From assembly GCF_014196925.1 (NCBI RefSeq), contig NZ_JACIEN010000007.1, positions 124,001-188,000 of the forward strand: DNA of 64,000 nucleotides. Direction: 5' to 3'. The notes below the pieces were generated by a model. It was not told where the DNA came from, made no database searches, and worked only from the letters and a program-made list of their open reading frames with translations. This stretch comes from Chelatococcus caeni. GTDB lineage: Bacteria > Pseudomonadota > Alphaproteobacteria > Rhizobiales > Beijerinckiaceae. A program made the position numbers and the translations under genes. This document shows positions 55,523-64,000 of this stretch, piece by piece. The number at the start of each line of letters is the position of its first letter. Positions within the stretch are counted from its first letter, which is position 1.

Positions 55523-57109
55523 TCAGAAGCCGAGGGCGCAGCCGTCCTTGCGCTGGTCGGAGCCGGCGTGCAGCACGCCGCGGGCATGGTCGATCCAGAT
55601 GGCCTGCCCGCCGCCCAAGGGCGAGGTGCGCGGCTTGATCGTGTGGCCCCTGGCGGCGAGCGCGGCAATGACGCTCTCGCCGAGGGTCGGCTCCACCTCC
55701 AGCACGCCGTTGAAGGCGAAGCTGCGCGGCGCATCGAGCGCCGCCTGCACGTCGAGGCCGCGGTCGAGCACGCCGGAGAGGAAGGCCGCGTGGCCGGCTG
55801 CCTGATAGTGCCCGCCCATCACGCCGAAGGGCGCGACGGTGCGCCCGCCGCGGCGCATGAGGCCGGGAATGATGGTGTGCATGGGCCGCTTGCGCGGGCC
55901 GATGGCATTGGGATGGCCCTCGACGAGGTTGAAGGACGCGCCGCGGCTGTGCAGCACGATACCCGTCTCCGGGTCGAGCCGCGTCGAGCCGAAGGCGTGG
56001 AAGATCGAATTGATGAAGGAGATGGCGTTGCCGTCGCGGTCCACCGCGCAGAGATAGATCGTGTCCCGGTGCTCCGGCTCGTGCCAGAGCGCCGGCGCGC
56101 CGGCCTGCCCCATGTCGATGCGACCGCGCAGCGCCTGCGCCACCTCGTCCGAGAGCAGTTGCTCGACCGGATAGGGCAGATGCGCGGGATCGGCGATGAG
56201 CGCATCGCGGTGATGGTAGGCGAGCTTGGTCGCCTCGGCATGGAGGTGCACGCGCTCGGCGAGCGGCAGCTTCTCCGACAGGTCGAAGCCGGCGAGCACG
56301 TTGAGCATCATGAGCGCGGCGAGGCCCTGGCCGTTGGGCGGGCATTCGTAGACGTCATAGCCGTGATAGCTGGTGGCGATCGGCGTCACGTAATCGGCGC
56401 CGTCGACCGCATCGGCGAAATCCTCGAGCGTGTGCAGGCCGCCGAGGCCGTTGAGGAAGCGCACCAGGCTCTCGGCCGTGCGGCCGAGATAGAAGGCCGG
56501 CGCGCCGTCGCGGGCGATCTCGCGGAGGCGCTGGCCGAGCAGCGGCTGGGCGTGCCGCTCGCCCTCGGTCGGCGCGCGTCCGCCGGGCAGGTAGACGGCC
56601 TTGGCGCCGGCATCGCGCGCCAGAAGCGGCACCTCCTCCGCCCAGTCGAGGGCGACGCGCGCGGTGACCGGATAACCGTTATCGGCATAGGCGATGGCGC
56701 GGGCGAAGACCCGCTCCATCGGCAGGCGGCCGTGGTCGCGGTGCAGCTTCGTCCAGGCGGCGATGGCGCCGGGCACGGTGACAGCATGGGGGCTCGTGCG
56801 CTCGATGGCGGAGACACCGAGGTCCTTGAGGCGTCCCACGCTCGCCGCCGCCGAGGCGCGGCCGCTGCCGTTGAGGGCGAGGACCTCGCCGCCGGCCGGG
56901 GCATAGAGCACGAAGCAGTCGCCGCCGATGCCGGTCATGTGCGGCTCGACCACGCATTGCACGGCAACCGCCGCGATGGCGGCATCGACCGCATTGCCGC
57001 CGGAGGCGAGGATATCGAGCCCGGCCGCGGTCGCGAGCGGATGGGACGTGGCGATGGCGGCCTCGCCCGCGAGTGTCGGTCCACGTCCCGGCCTGAAGAA
57101 ATCGCGCAT
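55523..57109 (-). CDS. Gamma-glutamyltransferase-like Ntn hydrolase
   Basis: 528 residues from ATG 57109; the long frame beyond is a shadow of the TerC gene. Family features: AIATSHPLATAAGLDILASGGNAVDAAIA at the N-terminus (part: LDILASGGNAVDAA), the autoprocessing Thr in HRDTIYLCAVDRDGNAISF, and the GPRKRPMHTIIP and GGHYQAAGHA stretches. It has no signal peptide, so it acts in the cytoplasm, unlike E. coli GGT. It could transfer or hydrolyse gamma-glutamyl compounds. It is upstream of deoC on the same strand. Confidence 0.92.
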   Translation of the reverse strand: MRDFFRPGRGPTLAGEAAIATSHPLATAAGLDILASGGNAVDAAIAAVAVQCVVEPHMTGIGGDCFVLYAPAGGEVLALNGSGRASAAASVGRLKDLGVSAIERTSPHAVTVPGAIAAWTKLHRDHGRLPMERVFARAIAYADNGYPVTARVALDWAEEVPLLARDAGAKAVYLPGGRAPTEGERHAQPLLGQRLREIARDGAPAFYLGRTAESLVRFLNGLGGLHTLEDFADAVDGADYVTPIATSYHGYDVYECPPNGQGLAALMMLNVLAGFDLSEKLPLAERVHLHAEATKLAYHHRDALIADPAHLPYPVEQLLSDEVAQALRGRIDMGQAGAPALWHEPEHRDTIYLCAVDRDGNAISFINSIFHAFGSTRLDPETGIVLHSRGASFNLVEGHPNAIGPRKRPMHTIIPGLMRRGGRTVAPFGVMGGHYQAAGHAAFLSGVLDRGLDVQAALDAPRSFAFNGVLEVEPTLGESVIAALAARGHTIKPRTSPLGGGQAIWIDHARGVLHAGSDQRKDGCALGF

Positions 57110-57234
57110 GCCTGACCCCGCCGTTCTAGTCACAGCCGCCCACGCGCGGTGCAGCGCCGCGCCGGCTGTCCGTCCCATGGCGGTAACAGTGGCGGGCGCT
57201 GCGTGCAAGGGCAGGACGTGCAAGGGCGGGGCGT

Positions 57235-58233
57235 TCAGTGCGACATCAGCTTCTGCCCCTCCCCCGCGTCCTCTTCGTCCCGCGTCTTCCACAAGGACCA
57301 GCCGATGCCGGCGCCGAGGATGGCGAAGGTCACGGCGAGCGACCATTCGGCCGGGAACTTCGTCCAGCCGAGGAGATCGGCGACGAACACCTTCGAGCCG
57401 ATGAAGACGAGCAGGACCGCCAGCGCCTGCTTGAGATAGGCAAAGCGGTGCAGCACGGCGGCGAGCGCGAAATAGAGCGCGCGCAGGCCGAGGATGGCGA
57501 AGATGTTCGACGTGTAGACGATGTAGGGATCGGTCGTGATGGCGAAGATGGCCGGCACCGAGTCGACCGCGAAGATGACGTCGGCGATCTCGATGAAGAC
57601 GAGCGCCAGGAACAGCGGCGTCAGGAACAGGAAGCTGCGGCCGTTGCCGCTGCTTCGGCGCACGAAGAAGCGCTCGCCGTGCAGGCGCCGCGTCACCCGG
57701 AAGCGGCGCTTGATCAGCCTGAGCAGCGGGTTTTGCGCGAGGTCCGTCTCCTTGTCGCCCCACCACAGCATCTTGAGCCCGGTGATGACGAGGAAGGCGG
57801 CGAAGAGATAGAGCACCCATTCGTATTGCGCGACGAGGGCGGCGCCGAAGCCGATCATGATGGCGCGCAGCACGATGACGCCGAGGATGCCCCAGAACAG
57901 CACGCGGTGCTGGTAGCGCCGGGGGATGGCGAAGAAGCCGAAGATCATCGCGATGACGAAGATGTTGTCCATCGCGAGGCTCTTCTCGACCACGAAGCCG
58001 GTGACATATTCGACGCCCGACTGGGCGCCGAGCTGCCACCACACGAAGCCGCCGAAGCCGAGGCCGAGCACGATGTAGAAGGCGGAGAGCGCGAGGCTCT
58101 CGCGAACGCCGATCTCGCGCGAGCCGCGATGCAGCACGCCGAGGTCGAGCGCCAGGAGCGCCATGACGAGGCCCATGAAGCCGAGCCACATCCACAGCGG
58201 ATGGCCAAGAAAAAGGCTGGTGAGAACGTCCAT
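57235..58233 (-). CDS. TerC/Alx family membrane protein
   Basis: 332 residues, about nine membrane helices. The family signature EKSLAMDNIFVIAMIF and the second acidic motif ALVFIEIADVIFAVDSVPAI, with its conserved Asp/Glu in the membrane, are intact. C-terminal tail is acidic. TerC/Alx proteins export Mn(II) or load metals to secreted enzymes. The 5' leader holds a hairpin that covers the ribosome-binding site. Confidence 0.94.
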   Translation of the reverse strand: MDVLTSLFLGHPLWMWLGFMGLVMALLALDLGVLHRGSREIGVRESLALSAFYIVLGLGFGGFVWWQLGAQSGVEYVTGFVVEKSLAMDNIFVIAMIFGFFAIPRRYQHRVLFWGILGVIVLRAIMIGFGAALVAQYEWVLYLFAAFLVITGLKMLWWGDKETDLAQNPLLRLIKRRFRVTRRLHGERFFVRRSSGNGRSFLFLTPLFLALVFIEIADVIFAVDSVPAIFAITTDPYIVYTSNIFAILGLRALYFALAAVLHRFAYLKQALAVLLVFIGSKVFVADLLGWTKFPAEWSLAVTFAILGAGIGWSLWKTRDEEDAGEGQKLMSH

Positions 58234-58234
58234 C

Positions 58235-58262
58235 GGTTTCCTCTCTGTCCGGAGGGGAAACC
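58235..58262 (-). promoter_or_regulatory. Leader hairpin overlapping the terC ribosome-binding site
   Basis: On the minus strand GGTTTCC (from 58262) pairs with GGAAACC (ending 58235), a 7-bp stem with a 14-nt loop, one base before the ATG at 58233. The Shine-Dalgarno GAGAGG is in the loop and stem. A manganese riboswitch (yybP-ykoY) is common before terC genes, but its conserved internal loops are not clear here, so only the hairpin is claimed. Confidence 0.4.
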
Positions 58263-58498
58263 CGGTGCAAAGCCCTGATTGGACAAACGCAGAAATCCGG
58301 ACCCTGCATCGGGTTCACCCGATACGGTCCGACATCACGATGCATCGGCATCGCCAGAGGGGCCCGGCCCGCGGCACGGCACATGGGAAGCGGCAGGGCC
58401 GATTGCAAGGCCCGGAGCGGCGACTGATCGAAATTGCCCCGCACGACCTCCCGATGCGCTAAGACGCGGGGAGGTGGAGTTCGAGGGACGGGCCGGCG

Positions 58499-59419
58499 AT
58501 GATCGATCTCAGGAACATCGAGACCTTCTTCTGGGCGGCGGCGCTCGGCAGCCTGCGCGCGGCCTCCGAAAAGCTCGGCACGACCCAGCCGGCCGTGTCG
58601 CACCGCATCGCCTCGCTCGAGGAGGCGCTGGGGGTGCGCCTGTTCGAGCGGGACGCGCGCGGCGTGACGCTCACCGCCAAGGGGCAGGAGCTGCTCTCCC
58701 ATGCCGAGCGCATGATCCAGCTCCGCGGCGACATGGTGCGCGCCGCCCAGGACCAGAACGTGATGAGCGGCACCGTGCGCATCGGCGTCGCCGAGACCAT
58801 CGTGCAGACCTGGCTGTCGCGCCTCATCGAGAAGGTGCACGCCGCCTATCCGGCGCTGGCGCTCGAGATCGAGGTGGACAGCTCCATGGTGCTGCGCTCG
58901 CACCTCATGTCACGGCAGATCGACCTCGCCTTCCTCATGGGCCCGGTGCTGGAGGAGCGGGTGGAGAACATCCACCTGTGCACCAACCCGCTCGCCTGGG
59001 TGGCGAGCCCGCGGCTGAAGCTCGGCGACGGGCCGATCACGCTGAGGCGCCTGTCGGACCGGCCGATCATCACCTATCCCTCCAACAGCCGGCCCTATCT
59101 GGTGCTGCGCGACATGCTGGCCCGCGCCGGCGTGAAGGCGCGGCTCTACGGCAGCGCCTCCCTCTCCATGGTGGTGCGCATGGCGCTCGACGGCATCGGC
59201 ACGGCCGTGATCGCCCCGGTGTTCCTCGGCAAGGAGCTCGCTGGCGGAGACTTGAAGATTATTGATGTCGAGGCCGATCCGCTGCCGGACCTGAGCTTCA
59301 CCGCCACCTGGATCAACGGCCCGGAGAGCCACGCCGCCCGCGTGATCGCCGTGATGGCGCAGGAGGTTGCTGCCCAGGCCGACAGCGGCGTGACGAGCGG
59401 TCCGGAGACAGAGAGTTGA
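58499..59419 (+). CDS. LysR-family regulator of the TRAP operon
   Basis: 306 residues. HTH: LRAASEKLGTTQPAVSHRIASLE. The effector domain (about 90-290) begins GTVRIGVAETIVQTWLS. It sits upstream of, and in line with, the TRAP transporter genes (134-bp gap), and reads in the same direction. It is divergent from terC, so it may be autoregulated and control both sides, more likely the TRAP operon. Confidence 0.92.
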   Translation: MIDLRNIETFFWAAALGSLRAASEKLGTTQPAVSHRIASLEEALGVRLFERDARGVTLTAKGQELLSHAERMIQLRGDMVRAAQDQNVMSGTVRIGVAETIVQTWLSRLIEKVHAAYPALALEIEVDSSMVLRSHLMSRQIDLAFLMGPVLEERVENIHLCTNPLAWVASPRLKLGDGPITLRRLSDRPIITYPSNSRPYLVLRDMLARAGVKARLYGSASLSMVVRMALDGIGTAVIAPVFLGKELAGGDLKIIDVEADPLPDLSFTATWINGPESHAARVIAVMAQEVAAQADSGVTSGPETES

Positions 59420-59552
59420 ATTGAATTTATACCCCCCATTCGAACATACGATTGGACATGAAAATCAATCCCGAGCTGCAATGCGGGCGGGGCGCCGGCT
59501 GCGGCCGGCCCGGCGGAAAAGCCGCCACAAGACCAGCCAGGGGACTGACACC

Positions 59553-60599
59553 GTGAAACACCTTCTTCGTGCCGCCGTTGCCGTCGCCGCGCTCGCCGGA
59601 TCGGCCGCGCTCGCCCAGGACCTGCCGAAGACGAACCTCAAGATCGTCGGCGGCCTCAGCAACCTCACCGCCTACAACGACTACGAGAAGCCGTTCTGGA
59701 CCCAGAAGGTGCCGGAGCTGTCGAACGGCCAGATCACGGCCGAGATCAAGGGCTTCAACGAGATGGGGCTGAAGGGGCCGGAACTGCTGCGCCTCATGTC
59801 CCAGGGCGTCGTCGAGTTCGGCACCGCCACCCTCTCCTATTTCGCCAGCGACAACGCCATCAACGAGGCCATCGACCTCGCCGGCCTCGCCCCGGACGTG
59901 ACGACGGCACGCGCCGTCACCGAGGCCTTTACGCCGGTCTACGCCAAGTTCTACGGCGATGGCGCCAAGGTGAAGCTGCTCGGCATCTCGACCTATCCGG
60001 CGCAGGTGCTGTTCTGCAACGCCGAGATCAACAAGCTGTCCGACCTCAACGGCAAGAAGGTGCGCACCTCGAGCCGCACCCAGGCCGAGTTCGTCGAGGC
60101 CTTCGGCGGCACGAGCGTGACGATGGCCTTCGGCGAGGTGGTGCCGGCCCTTCAGAACAAGGTGGTCGACTGCGCCATCACCGGCTCGCTCTCGGGCTAT
60201 TCGGCCAAGTGGTACGAGGTGTCCACGCACCTCTATGCCCTGCCCATCAACTGGAACCAGCAGATCCACGCCGTCAACCAGGCGGCCTGGAACAAGCTCG
60301 ACCCCAAGGTGCAGGCCTTCATCGAGACGAACGTCAAGACGCTCGTCGACGACATCTGGAAGGCCGCCGCCGAGCAGACGGAGCTGGGCTATGCCTGCAA
60401 CACGGGCTCGGATGCCTGCACCCTGCCGGTCAAGGGCAAGATGAAGCTGGTGACGCCGAGCGACGCGGACCGCCAGCAGCTGCGCGGCGTGCTGGGCGAG
60501 ATGGTGCTGCCGAAGTGGGCGGCGCGCTGCTCGGCCGATTGCGTGAAGGATTTCAACGACACCGTCGGCAAGGTGCTCAACATCTCCGTCTCGAAGTAA
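59553..60599 (+). CDS. dctP: TRAP transporter substrate-binding protein (DctP)
   Basis: 348 residues from GTG 59553, with AGGGGAC upstream; the longer frame from 59421 is not supported. Signal peptide KHLLRAAVAVAALAGSAALAQ. TRAP signature parts: FNEMGLKGPELLRLMSQGVVEFG, KVRTSSRTQAEFVEAFGG and MAFGEVVPALQNKVVDCAIT, with the Arg that binds a carboxylate in VRTSSR. The ligand is therefore probably an organic acid. It leads the three-gene TRAP set. Confidence 0.94.
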   Translation: MKHLLRAAVAVAALAGSAALAQDLPKTNLKIVGGLSNLTAYNDYEKPFWTQKVPELSNGQITAEIKGFNEMGLKGPELLRLMSQGVVEFGTATLSYFASDNAINEAIDLAGLAPDVTTARAVTEAFTPVYAKFYGDGAKVKLLGISTYPAQVLFCNAEINKLSDLNGKKVRTSSRTQAEFVEAFGGTSVTMAFGEVVPALQNKVVDCAITGSLSGYSAKWYEVSTHLYALPINWNQQIHAVNQAAWNKLDPKVQAFIETNVKTLVDDIWKAAAEQTELGYACNTGSDACTLPVKGKMKLVTPSDADRQQLRGVLGEMVLPKWAARCSADCVKDFNDTVGKVLNISVSK

Positions 60600-60606
60600 G
60601 GGAATG

Positions 60607-60657
60607 GTGCGCCGCCCCGCGCGGCGCACTCACCCGAGGCGCCGCAGCGGCGGCGCC
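60607..60657 (+). repeat. Two hairpins between dctP and dctQ
   Basis: Stem 1: GTGCGCCGC (60607-60615) with GCGGCGCAC (60621-60629), 9 bp, 5-nt loop. Stem 2: GGCGCCGC (60638-60645) with GCGGCGCC (60650-60657), 8 bp, 4-nt loop. They start 7 bases after the dctP stop and fill most of the gap to dctQ. They can slow transcription or protect the dctP mRNA. Confidence 0.6.
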
Positions 60658-60681
60658 CCCGATCCCGACGAGGTGGAGCCC

Positions 60682-61296
60682 ATGTCCCTGCATCGTCTTT
60701 CCCTCGCCGGCCTGACGCGCGGCGCGGAACGCCTGTCGCTTCTCGCCGTCTGGGCGGGCGGCGCCCTCACCATCGGCAGCGTGCTGCTGATCTCCTTCGA
60801 CGTCATCGCGCGCAAGTTCTTCGGCTTCAGCACGGGCGGCGCCGACGAACTGTCGAGCTATGCCTTCGCCATCAGCACGTCCTGGTCGCTCGCCTTCGCC
60901 ACGCTGCAGCGGGCCAATGTCCGCGTCGACGTGATCTACCAGCACCTGCCGGTGCGCCTGTCGGCGGTGCTCGACTGGATCTCCATCGTCGCGCTCGGCG
61001 TCTTCATGGCCATGCTGACCTTCTACGCCTACGACGTCGTCGCCACCTCCTGGGCCGAGAGCTCGACCGCCAACACGCCGCTGGGCACGCCGCTCTACAT
61101 CCCGCAGGGGCTGTGGCTCGCAGGGCTCGCCTGGATGTGCCTCGTCCTCGCGCTGATGCTGCTGCGCGCCTCGATTGCGCTCGTCACCGGTGACATCGAC
61201 ACCGTCAAGACCATCGCGGGCGTGCGCTCGGCGAAGGAAGAGGCGGCGGAAGAGGCGGCGGCCGGCGAACGCCTCGTCAAGGAGGCCGCGGCATGA
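60682..61296 (+). CDS. dctQ: TRAP transporter small permease (DctQ)
   Basis: 204 residues from ATG 60682 (GGAG 6 bases before it). Four membrane helices: SLLAVWAGGALTIGSVLLISFDVIAR (part), then SYAFAISTSWSLAFATLQ, LDWISIVALGVFMAMLTFYAY and LWLAGLAWMCLVLALMLLRA. An Arg/Asp-rich loop NVRVDVIYQHLP after TM2 is family-typical. It overlaps dctM by 4 bases (ATGA). Confidence 0.9.
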   Translation: MSLHRLSLAGLTRGAERLSLLAVWAGGALTIGSVLLISFDVIARKFFGFSTGGADELSSYAFAISTSWSLAFATLQRANVRVDVIYQHLPVRLSAVLDWISIVALGVFMAMLTFYAYDVVATSWAESSTANTPLGTPLYIPQGLWLAGLAWMCLVLALMLLRASIALVTGDIDTVKTIAGVRSAKEEAAEEAAAGERLVKEAAA

Positions 61297-62576
61297 TCGC
61301 GACCGCGCTCGTCCTTCTCTTCGTCCTCATCGGACTCTCCATCCCCGTCGGGGCGGCGCTCGGCGTGCTCGGGCTCATCCTCGACCCGCTCTATTCCATG
61401 CTGCCGCTGACGCGCGCCATGGGCGAGCTCGCCTGGGGCACGAACAACGAATTCCTGCTCGTCGCCATCCCGCTCTTCATCCTCCTCGGCGAAGTGCTGC
61501 TCCGAGCCGGCTTCGCAGAACGCATGTATGCGGCCATGAGCCTGTGGCTGTCGTGGCTGCCCGGCGGGCTGATGCATGCCAATATCGGCGCCTCGACGCT
61601 CTTTTCCGCCACCTCCGGCTCGAGCGTCGCAACGGCCGCCACGGTCGGCACCGTCGCCATCCCGCAGATCCGCCGCTACGGCTACAACGAGCCGCTCTTT
61701 CTCGGCAGCATCGCGGCCGGCGGCACGCTCGGCATTCTCATCCCGCCGTCGATCAACCTCGTCATCTACGGCGTCCTGACCAATTCCTCGGTGCCGAAGC
61801 TCTATCTCGCCGGCATCATCCCGGGCCTGCTCATGGCCAGCCTGTTCATGGCCGTCATCGCCGGCGGCTGCCTGGCGCGGCCCGGCTGGAGCGGCCACCA
61901 GGTCCGCGCCTCGTGGGGCGAGCGCTTCCGCGGCCTCGTGCATCTTGCCCCGCCGCTCGGCATCTTCCTGCTCGTCGTCGGCTCGATCTATGCCGGGCTC
62001 GCGACGCCGACGGAAGCGGCGGCGCTCGGGGTGCTCGGCGCCCTCATCCTCGCCGCCTGCTTCGGCCGCCTGACATGGACGATGCTGCGCGGCGCCGTCG
62101 AGGGCGCCATGAAATCGACGGCCATGATCATGCTGATCGTGATCGCGGCCGGCTTCCTCAACTTCATCATGTCGGCGACCGGCCTCACCGATGCCATCAC
62201 CGGCTCGATCAGCGGCCTCGGCCTGTCGCCCGGCTGGATGCTGCTGATCATCGTCGTCTTCTATCTCGTGCTCGGCTGTTTCATGGAGACGCTCTCCATG
62301 ATGATCACGACGATCCCGATCATCGCGCCGATCATGATCGGCATCGGCTACGACCCGATCTGGCTCGGCGTCGTCATCATCGTGCTGGTCGAGGCGGCGC
62401 TGATCACCCCGCCCGTAGGGCTCAACCTCTTCGTCGTGCAGAGCCTGCGCAAGGCCGGATCCATGGACGCGGTCATCGTGGGCACGCTGCCCTTCGTCCT
62501 CGCCATGTTCTTCATGCTCGCGCTGCTCGCCTTCTTCCCGGCGCTCGCCCTGTGGCTGCCGGGCCTGTTCGGGTGA
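61293..62576 (+). CDS. dctM: TRAP transporter large permease (DctM)
   Basis: 427 residues, eleven or twelve membrane helices. Family landmarks: FSATSGSSVATAATVGTVAIP, GGTLGILIPPSINLVIYG and the last-third VLVEAALITPPVGLNLFVVQ. The protein works with DctP and DctQ as a sodium-driven organic-acid importer. It is followed by the DUF2848 gene after 32 bp. Confidence 0.95.
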   Translation: MIATALVLLFVLIGLSIPVGAALGVLGLILDPLYSMLPLTRAMGELAWGTNNEFLLVAIPLFILLGEVLLRAGFAERMYAAMSLWLSWLPGGLMHANIGASTLFSATSGSSVATAATVGTVAIPQIRRYGYNEPLFLGSIAAGGTLGILIPPSINLVIYGVLTNSSVPKLYLAGIIPGLLMASLFMAVIAGGCLARPGWSGHQVRASWGERFRGLVHLAPPLGIFLLVVGSIYAGLATPTEAAALGVLGALILAACFGRLTWTMLRGAVEGAMKSTAMIMLIVIAAGFLNFIMSATGLTDAITGSISGLGLSPGWMLLIIVVFYLVLGCFMETLSMMITTIPIIAPIMIGIGYDPIWLGVVIIVLVEAALITPPVGLNLFVVQSLRKAGSMDAVIVGTLPFVLAMFFMLALLAFFPALALWLPGLFG

Positions 62577-62608
62577 GCGACCAAGCTTCCTACCGCTGAA
62601 GGACCATC

Positions 62609-63295
62609 ATGAGACTTGCCTTCGACATCGCCGGCGCCACGGGCGCCGGTGCCCTCGACATCGACATTGCGTCGCTCATCATCGCCGGCTGGGCCGGGCG
62701 CGATCGCCACGCGATCGAGCACCACATCGAGGAGCTCGCCGCCATCGGCGTGCCGCGGCCGAGCACGGTGCCGCTCTACTACCGCGTATCTGACAGCCTG
62801 CTGACCCAGGCGCCGCGCATCCAGGTGGTGGGCGGCGAGAGCTCGGGCGAGGTCGAGGTCTTCCTCTTCCAGGCCGGCGGCGAACTCTTCGTCAGCCTCT
62901 CCTCCGACCACACCGACCGCAAGCTCGAGACCGTCAGCGTCGCCCTGTCGAAGCAGGTCTGCGCCAAGCCGGTGGCGCGGCAGGCCTGGCGCTTCGCCGA
63001 GGTCGCCGGCCACTGGGACGAGCTCGTCATCCGCTCGCACATCGTCGAGAACGGCACGCGCGTCGTCTACCAGGAGGGCCGGCTCGCCGCGCTGCAGCCG
63101 CCGCTCGACCTCGTCGCGGGCTTCACCGGCGGCGCAGCCATGCTGCCGGAGGGCACGGCGATGCTTTGCGGCACCGTCGGCGCGAACGGGGGCATCCGCC
63201 CGGCTGCGTCCTTCGCCATGGAGCTCTTCGACCCGCACAGCGGCCGCTCGCTCAGCCACGGCTACGACATCGAGGTTCTGCCGGAAGTCGCGTGA
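62609..63295 (+). CDS. DUF2848 family protein
   Basis: 228 residues. DUF2848 pattern: AGWAGRDRHAIEHHIEELAAIGVPRPSTVPLYYRVS (part HIEELAAIGVPRPSTVPLYY) and SSDHTDRKLETVSVALSKQVCAKPV. Such proteins are about 220 residues, of unknown function, and are often near amidases and transporters. The conserved S-SDHTDR and KQVC elements suggest an active site. It is in the TRAP operon. Confidence 0.82.
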   Translation: MRLAFDIAGATGAGALDIDIASLIIAGWAGRDRHAIEHHIEELAAIGVPRPSTVPLYYRVSDSLLTQAPRIQVVGGESSGEVEVFLFQAGGELFVSLSSDHTDRKLETVSVALSKQVCAKPVARQAWRFAEVAGHWDELVIRSHIVENGTRVVYQEGRLAALQPPLDLVAGFTGGAAMLPEGTAMLCGTVGANGGIRPAASFAMELFDPHSGRSLSHGYDIEVLPEVA

Positions 63296-63343
63296 GCCGC
63301 CCGGCCAGGAGCGGCCCGGCCAAGTGCAAGAGGGACATCATCC

Positions 63344-64000
63344 ATGTCACCAGACTTCGACCGCACGGATCCCCATGCGGTGCGCCTTGCCGCCCGTGCG
63401 GGCGAGCTGACGGGGCATACGGCCAATCTCGCGCCGGGGCGCGTCCAGGCGAATCTCGCCATCCTGCCCGGGGCGCTGGCGCACGATTTCCTGCGCTTCT
63501 GCCAGCGCAATCCCAAGCCCTGCCCGCTCGTCGCCGTGTCCGAGCCCGGCGATCCGATGCTGCCGACGCTCGGGCGCGACGTCGATATCCGCACGGACGT
63601 GCCGCGCTACCGCGTCTGGCGCGACGGCGAGCTCGTCGACGAGCCGACGGACATCCGCGACCTGTGGCGCGACGACCTCGTCGCCTTCCTCATCGGCTGC
63701 TCCTTCTCCTTCGAGGATGCCATGCTCGCCGACGGCCTGCCGGTGCGCCACATCGAGCAGGGCACCAACGTGCCGATGTACCGGACCAACGTGCCGACCG
63801 TTGAGGCCGGCCCGTTCGGCGGGCCGATGGTCGTCTCCATGCGGCCCCTGACCGCCGCCCAGGCCATCCGGGCCGTGCAGGTGACGTCGCGCTTTCCGGC
63901 CGTGCACGGGGCGCCGGTGCATCTCGGCGATCCGGCCGCGATCGGCATCGCCGATATCGGCAAGCCGGACTATGGCGATCCCGTCGAGATCCGACCCGGC
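63344..64000 (+). CDS. DUF1445 protein, putative hydro-lyase/D-glutamate cyclase (3' end outside window)
   Basis: The frame is open from ATG 63344 to the right edge (219 codons). Family marks: [44 protein letters not shown] and [14 protein letters not shown], then [12 protein letters not shown] and [15 protein letters not shown]. The DUF1445 family is called putative hydro-lyase; the mammalian homologue DGLUCY is D-glutamate cyclase. Full length is about 260 residues, so roughly 40 residues are missing. With gamma-glutamyl and TRAP genes nearby, D-glutamate or 5-oxoproline handling is possible. Confidence 0.88.
   Translation, partial: MSPDFDRTDPHAVRLAARAGELTGHTANLAPGRVQANLAILPGALAHDFLRFCQRNPKPCPLVAVSEPGDPMLPTLGRDVDIRTDVPRYRVWRDGELVDEPTDIRDLWRDDLVAFLIGCSFSFEDAMLADGLPVRHIEQGTNVPMYRTNVPTVEAGPFGGPMVVSMRPLTAAQAIRAVQVTSRFPAVHGAPVHLGDPAAIGIADIGKPDYGDPVEIRPG

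Noticed and set aside
58263-58498. A full yybP-ykoY manganese riboswitch
   Set aside because: I could not place the conserved loops by eye, so only the start-proximal hairpin is reported.
55523-58903. A 1126-codon minus-strand frame running from the gamma-glutamyltransferase-like gene through terC
   Set aside because: Only the part from 57109 on matches a family; the rest is a wrong-frame reading of the TerC gene.

Overview
This is a GC-rich window of about 64 kb. Its gene families point to a soil- or plant-associated alphaproteobacterium, most likely of the order Hyphomicrobiales (Rhizobiales): several ABC and TRAP solute transporters with their own regulators, LysR, HxlR, LacI and RpiR regulators, a MipA/OmpV porin-like protein beside a two-component system, and decayed trb-type conjugation genes. 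No 16S rRNA or species marker is present, so the genus stays open.

Layout. (1) 1-690: the 3' end of a gene coding for tandem 62-residue repeats, each with a helix-turn-helix-like motif. (2) 867-2270: an OhrR-like regulator divergent from a secreted alpha/beta hydrolase, with palindromes between them. (3) 2396-11056: an RND efflux pair, divergent from a TetR regulator, an MFS exporter, a second-copy FabF and an SDR, with a perfect inverted repeat in the divergent promoter and a TetR remnant behind the pump. (4) 11246-16705: a secreted lipase-like protein, a convergent response regulator and histidine kinase, and a MipA-type outer-membrane protein. (5) 16793-28529: small enzymes and regulators (VOC protein, DUF1772, CadC-like TPR regulator, DUF899, beta-propeller, PPC/DUF296 protein, tautomerase, SnoaL-like, GST, HxlR, class C beta-lactamase-like hydrolase, a 48-aa membrane peptide).

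(6) 28776-39137: a peptide uptake and hydrolysis cluster. It holds an isoaspartyl peptidase, a D-amino acid transaminase, a DppA D-aminopeptidase, a P1/DmpA peptidase, a complete dipeptide ABC importer with a fused double ATPase, and an RpiR/SIS regulator. This looks like a dedicated route for unusual peptides (D-, beta-linked or wall-derived). (7) 39290-40139: a scrap yard with an IS5-type transposase remnant, a frameshifted ABC permease end, and an ORF broken by one TGA. (8) 40085-45769: LacI, binding protein, two permeases, ATPase and a GpdQ/CpdA-like phosphodiesterase, plausibly an importer for an organophosphate. (9) 46171-50334: a decayed accessory zone with a deleted LysR, a broken trbB, a relaxase end, a collapsed quinone oxidoreductase and a frameshifted F420-reductase-like gene, interspersed with apparently intact cupin, NmrA-like and HxlR genes. 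(10) 51018-53213: LysR/SDR pair and tRNA-Arg(CCG). (11) 53420-64000: amidase, DeoC, gamma-glutamyltransferase-like protein and TerC, then a LysR-led TRAP transporter operon with DUF2848 and a D-glutamate-cyclase-like (DUF1445) gene cut by the window edge.

A recurring structural theme: in all three binding-protein-dependent transporter operons, strong GC-rich hairpins lie exactly between the solute-binding gene and the first permease gene.
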